A program made the position numbers and the translations under genes. A stretch of 64,000 nt of DNA from the NCBI RefSeq assembly GCF_000204055.1, contig NW_006768788.1:819115-883114 (forward strand), in the 5' to 3' direction. Below are positions 61,071 through 64,000 of this stretch, in pieces (the first letter of the stretch is position 1; each line of letters begins with the position of its first letter). Below the pieces are notes generated by a model, which saw only the letters and a program-made list of their open reading frames with translations, did no database searches and was not told where the DNA came from. The DNA comes from Melampsora larici-populina 98AG31. Taxonomy: Eukaryota; Basidiomycota; Pucciniomycetes; Pucciniales; Melampsoraceae.

Positions 61071-61929
61071 GGCCTTTAGCGTGTTTAGCATAGCATAATT
61101 GTATGATTCATTGTTTCCACATTCAAACATTGCATTCTATGTATTCCTGCATTATATTTCATTCAACTCATGATCGCCATTATTATTGTTATTATATTTA
61201 ATCGCACTCACACCTTTCCTTATATTATACTTGATTTAGCTATTTTTCCATCTATTCATTACTTGATTTCTCAATAATTACATTGTCCTACCGCTGTACG
61301 CCCCTCATACATGAGTTACACCAACCAGTGTCAATCAAACATGAAACCCACATTTCCACATTTACCAGGTAACACATGCCCCGTTTAAGTAAAACCTACA
61401 ATCCATTAGGAGAATGTCAGCAATTAAGCCAAAGACTTCATTGAGCACCTACTCAAATGGTTATGAAGTGGTAAAATAATCACTACGATCAACGATCAAC
61501 CTAGATTATTGAGCACTTAACCAAAGCCTAGGTAAGACTCATATTTCCGCGGAGTTGACCAGACCATAGACATCAATCCATGTAATTACGAAGCATCTCA
61601 TCTCATCAATGCGACGTAGCGGAGTTATTATTGATCATAATGAGATCTCATCATAATTACCGCATACCTCTCTTCCACAAATGTGCCCTATAATTTTTTA
61701 AGTAACTTTTTCTTATTATTTATATCTGTCCATTCACATTCGTCCACACAGCCTGTTGTATTTCACATTCTATCTACATTTCCTACTCTACCTTTTCTAC
61801 CTGTACAGACATTACAAATCCCTACGTTATACTAAAAACCTTTTCATCTTCCTCTCCTTCCTTAATATCTACCCAATTCCATCTTTTGCCTGTTATTTTT
61901 CGCTTAGCCGTCCGATCTCACTAATCATC
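61071..61929. other. Intergenic between the two unrecognised genes
   Basis: AT-rich with CT-rich patches just before 61930 that fit a promoter and 5' leader. No other feature is seen. Confidence 0.45.
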
Positions 61930-63205
61930 ATGGTTACCGGAGTCGAAAGTGGTGCTGATGTCAAGGTTATGCAAGTAGAAGGCCCTGGTACTGTAGCCAT
62001 TTCATTATGGGACTTGCCTTGCAGGCCGCCTACTGACCAAGTAAACAAACTTTTAGAATTGATTGACACCACGGGAAGCGCTGCGACAAATGCCGTAGTG
62101 ATATCATCCGACACCAATATGTCAGACGCACCAGGTCAGTTGAATGATAAACCCCACCCCAGTCTCAGGCTAGCTACTTACCAATAAATCAACCACAGGA
62201 TCTGGACCAGTATCTCCAACTCCATATCTCACTGCGCCGTACTATGTTGATATAGAAGATTTGAGTCGGAAACAATCAGGATGTCTATACCGATTACGGC
62301 GCAAGACGTTTTGACAAACAGTAACTTCTTACGATCAATCGGAGAACGTAACCCTCATTAAAGATGAAGTAGTATACACTAGTGGTGAACTCGTTCTGCA
62401 TGTTACCATTGAAGACGGTTGGACGATTTGCAAGATGTACCTCAATCACGACGAGGTTGGGGGCCTTTATCATCTTAAGTTTGACCCCTCATGGCTTGAA
62501 TTGGATACAGAGGGACGGTATGAGTGTTTCGCGCGTGCTGAAAGCAACCGTTACGCTTCCTGGGCGATGAATCAATTTCAATACACACTCTCTTGCAAAC
62601 GCAGGAACGGGAGAGGGCGCCTGGTTCCTAAATATCAACAATATTACTCCCTTTCGTTATCCATGGTGGTCAGATTTCTACATTTAATTCGTTGAAGTAT
62701 GTATTCCACGGCAAACTGAATCTTTTTTAAGCAGGTTCAGCCCTGTCATGCAATGCAATCCGCCGGTTCTGGATATGACGACGAACCACGTTGGATGATC
62801 TGTGAGCGCGTGACTGACCGCGGTCACGCGTATGTGCACGAGGGAAACTTCCACAATAAACCGACTGAGCGTCGACCTTGGACCTCCCTAATCCATGCGT
62901 ACATTCACTATGTTTATGATCTAAGTGCAGACCAGACTTTAATCAGCAGGCTAGACTGCGACGATCACGGCAAGATCAGCAATTTGGTATGCTGGGACCG
63001 AAAGTAAGCGACATCCTATTTTCTCAAATCAAATGCTAGGTATTCAACTTGATTGACTATCAATTGCGATATGAACAGCCGTCCTCCTTACCACAGCCGT
63101 GATGTTGTGGAAATGCACGGCAGAGTCCAACACGCTTTTCAGATGTTTGCTGAGCAACATGTGTGCAACAAGATATGCAGGCTTCTGGGTAACATACATA
63201 TGTAG
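61930..63205 (+). pseudogene. Unrecognised four-exon gene with one in-frame TGA
   Basis: The model joins 61930-62134, 62199-62668, 62735-63003 and 63079-63205, all GT-AG and all in phase, 356 codons before the final TAG. The only problem is a TGA at 62312-62314; the same frame then runs on for over 115 codons with protein-like text (ELVLHVTIEDGWTICKMYLN, then GGLYHLKFDPSWLELD). Later parts are EPRWMICERVTDRG, RPWTSLIHAYIHYVYDLS and RPPYHSRDVVEMHGRVQHAF. I do not recognise a domain. The intact splice chain argues that the stop is recent (CGA to TGA is one step) or a sequencing error. The alternative is two shorter genes, but no good start follows the stop. It lies 860 bases after the 603-aa gene on the same strand. 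Confidence 0.6.
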
Positions 63206-63909
63206 TTTATTGCAGGCCCTCGTATATTTTTCATTTACATCCATTTTTTTGTTTCCTTTGATATTTCCTTCCACTATTGACTTTCACATTTTGACAAAGA
63301 AGTCATTTCCATCATTTTATTGCTCAGCCTTGTTGATCGTTGATGTTTATAATTATACATGTTTACCTGTTACCAGTTACGTATGGTACTGATTTGTTAT
63401 ACATTTGGTATTCATATTGCAACATCAGCCCTACTGCAAGTGGTTTGGCCGAATGAAATGCTTCAGATGAAGCAATCTAAAGGGGCGGCGGGCCACCCCC
63501 TTTGCTTGACAACAATGTGGATATATACTAAAAAATGTTTGAACACAGGCCTGATGCACAGGTTCAAGTGGTTAACCATGATTTGAGTACTATTTTTCAA
63601 CTACCAAATACAAACATATGTCATCTCGAAAGATGATGATTATTATAATGTATGACCCCGTATCATCCAATGATACGTTGTGATCATATTCAAAGCGATC
63701 ACGTGTGATTAGGGTGATTCTTGCTGTGAAACATATCCACACGAATAGTCAATATAATATGAACACAGGTTATGTGGATTTAATTAGATAGCCGTATCAG
63801 TGATCACTTAAAAACATAGTGGATCTGTTCCAATAATGATAATTTATCATTACTGTACGGCTAAGCTATCAGGCATCTCATTTTCTGGTGACGTAGATCC
63901 ATAATATTC
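63206..63909. other. 3' flank; nothing recognised
   Basis: No coding region or terminal repeat could be supported. Several ATC/GAT-rich short repeats (ATGATAC, GTGATCA) occur near 63650-63850. Confidence 0.35.
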
Positions 63910-63991
63910 TCGGCTATATAGGTGTTCAATAAATATACACAAATGCCTTGTTATTATCGGCTATATCGGTGTTCAATAAATTTACACAAAT
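63910..63991. repeat. Two 35-bp direct repeats at 47-bp spacing
   Basis: Copies at 63910-63944 and 63957-63991 begin TCGGCTATAT and contain GGTGTTCAATAAAT; 33 of 35 bases match. The window ends just after the second copy, so a longer array could continue outside. Confidence 0.8.
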
Positions 63992-64000
63992 ATCGAATTT

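Noticed and set aside
22391..62314. Reassignment of TGA to an amino acid in this genome
   Set aside because: PEX6, the calcium exchanger and the secreted protein all end at TGA exactly where family length or module structure predicts the end.
1..64000. CRISPR array, bacterial operons or prophage
   Set aside because: No regularly spaced repeats with unique spacers; genes are intron-rich and eukaryotic throughout.

Overview
The window looks like nuclear DNA of a basidiomycete, most likely a rust fungus (Pucciniales, Melampsora-like). The host genes are split by many short GT-AG introns, the DNA is AT-rich, and single-copy housekeeping genes sit as islands in a large excess of decayed class I and class II transposons. 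The species is an inference; no rRNA or other marker gene is present. All exon models were worked out by hand from splice sites and reading phase.

Region 1 (1-20 kb) is the gene-rich part. It holds a three-exon IS630/Tc1-type transposase (92-1417, minus); a low-complexity protein with a Cys/His motif whose start codon is split by an intron (3217-4631, plus); a lone LTR (5990-6161); a seven-exon gene for a secreted protein with three duplicated two-exon modules (6526-9643, minus); a five-exon coiled-coil protein (10539-12420, plus); a WW-domain protein (13961-15147, plus); a tRNA-Thr(TGT) with a 12-nt intron (15513-15597); and an eight-exon vacuolar Ca2+/H+ exchanger of the VCX1/CAX family (16155-18346, minus).

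Region 2 (20-28 kb) is a transposon graveyard: a GC-rich block, a fragment of an unknown multi-exon gene, a degenerate hAT transposase (21688-23928), a Ty3/gypsy integrase-chromodomain fragment (24555-25718, minus), part of a foldback element, and the first ORF of a LINE-type element (26245-27972). Region 3 (28.5-32.3 kb) is the peroxisomal AAA ATPase PEX6 (minus, four exons, 1185 aa).

Region 4 (32.5-58.7 kb) is nested transposons. There are three full-length hAT-type elements of 4.2, 4.2 and 4.7 kb (36315-40511, 41052-45235, 48701-53412), two of them with target-site duplications, and a 677-bp non-autonomous relative (47381-48057). Several MITE or foldback elements have TAA or TA duplications (33853-34207, 45541-46357, 57727-58571), and two related LTR regions lie in opposite orientations (33.3-34.45 kb and 53.64-54.49 kb).

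Region 5 (59-64 kb) holds two same-strand multi-exon genes that I do not recognise, with codon use and architecture of real genes: a 603-aa protein with a Cys/His cluster (59069-61070) and a 356-codon gene interrupted by one in-frame TGA (61930-63205). Tandem repeats follow at the window end.

Two observations stand out. One is the modular secreted protein, whose modules have identical exon phase, which argues for exon-pair duplication. The other is that nearly every premature stop in the transposases and in the 61.9-kb gene is TGA, in two cases exactly where the hAT family conserves arginine. That fits CGA to TGA decay by C-to-T change at CpG.
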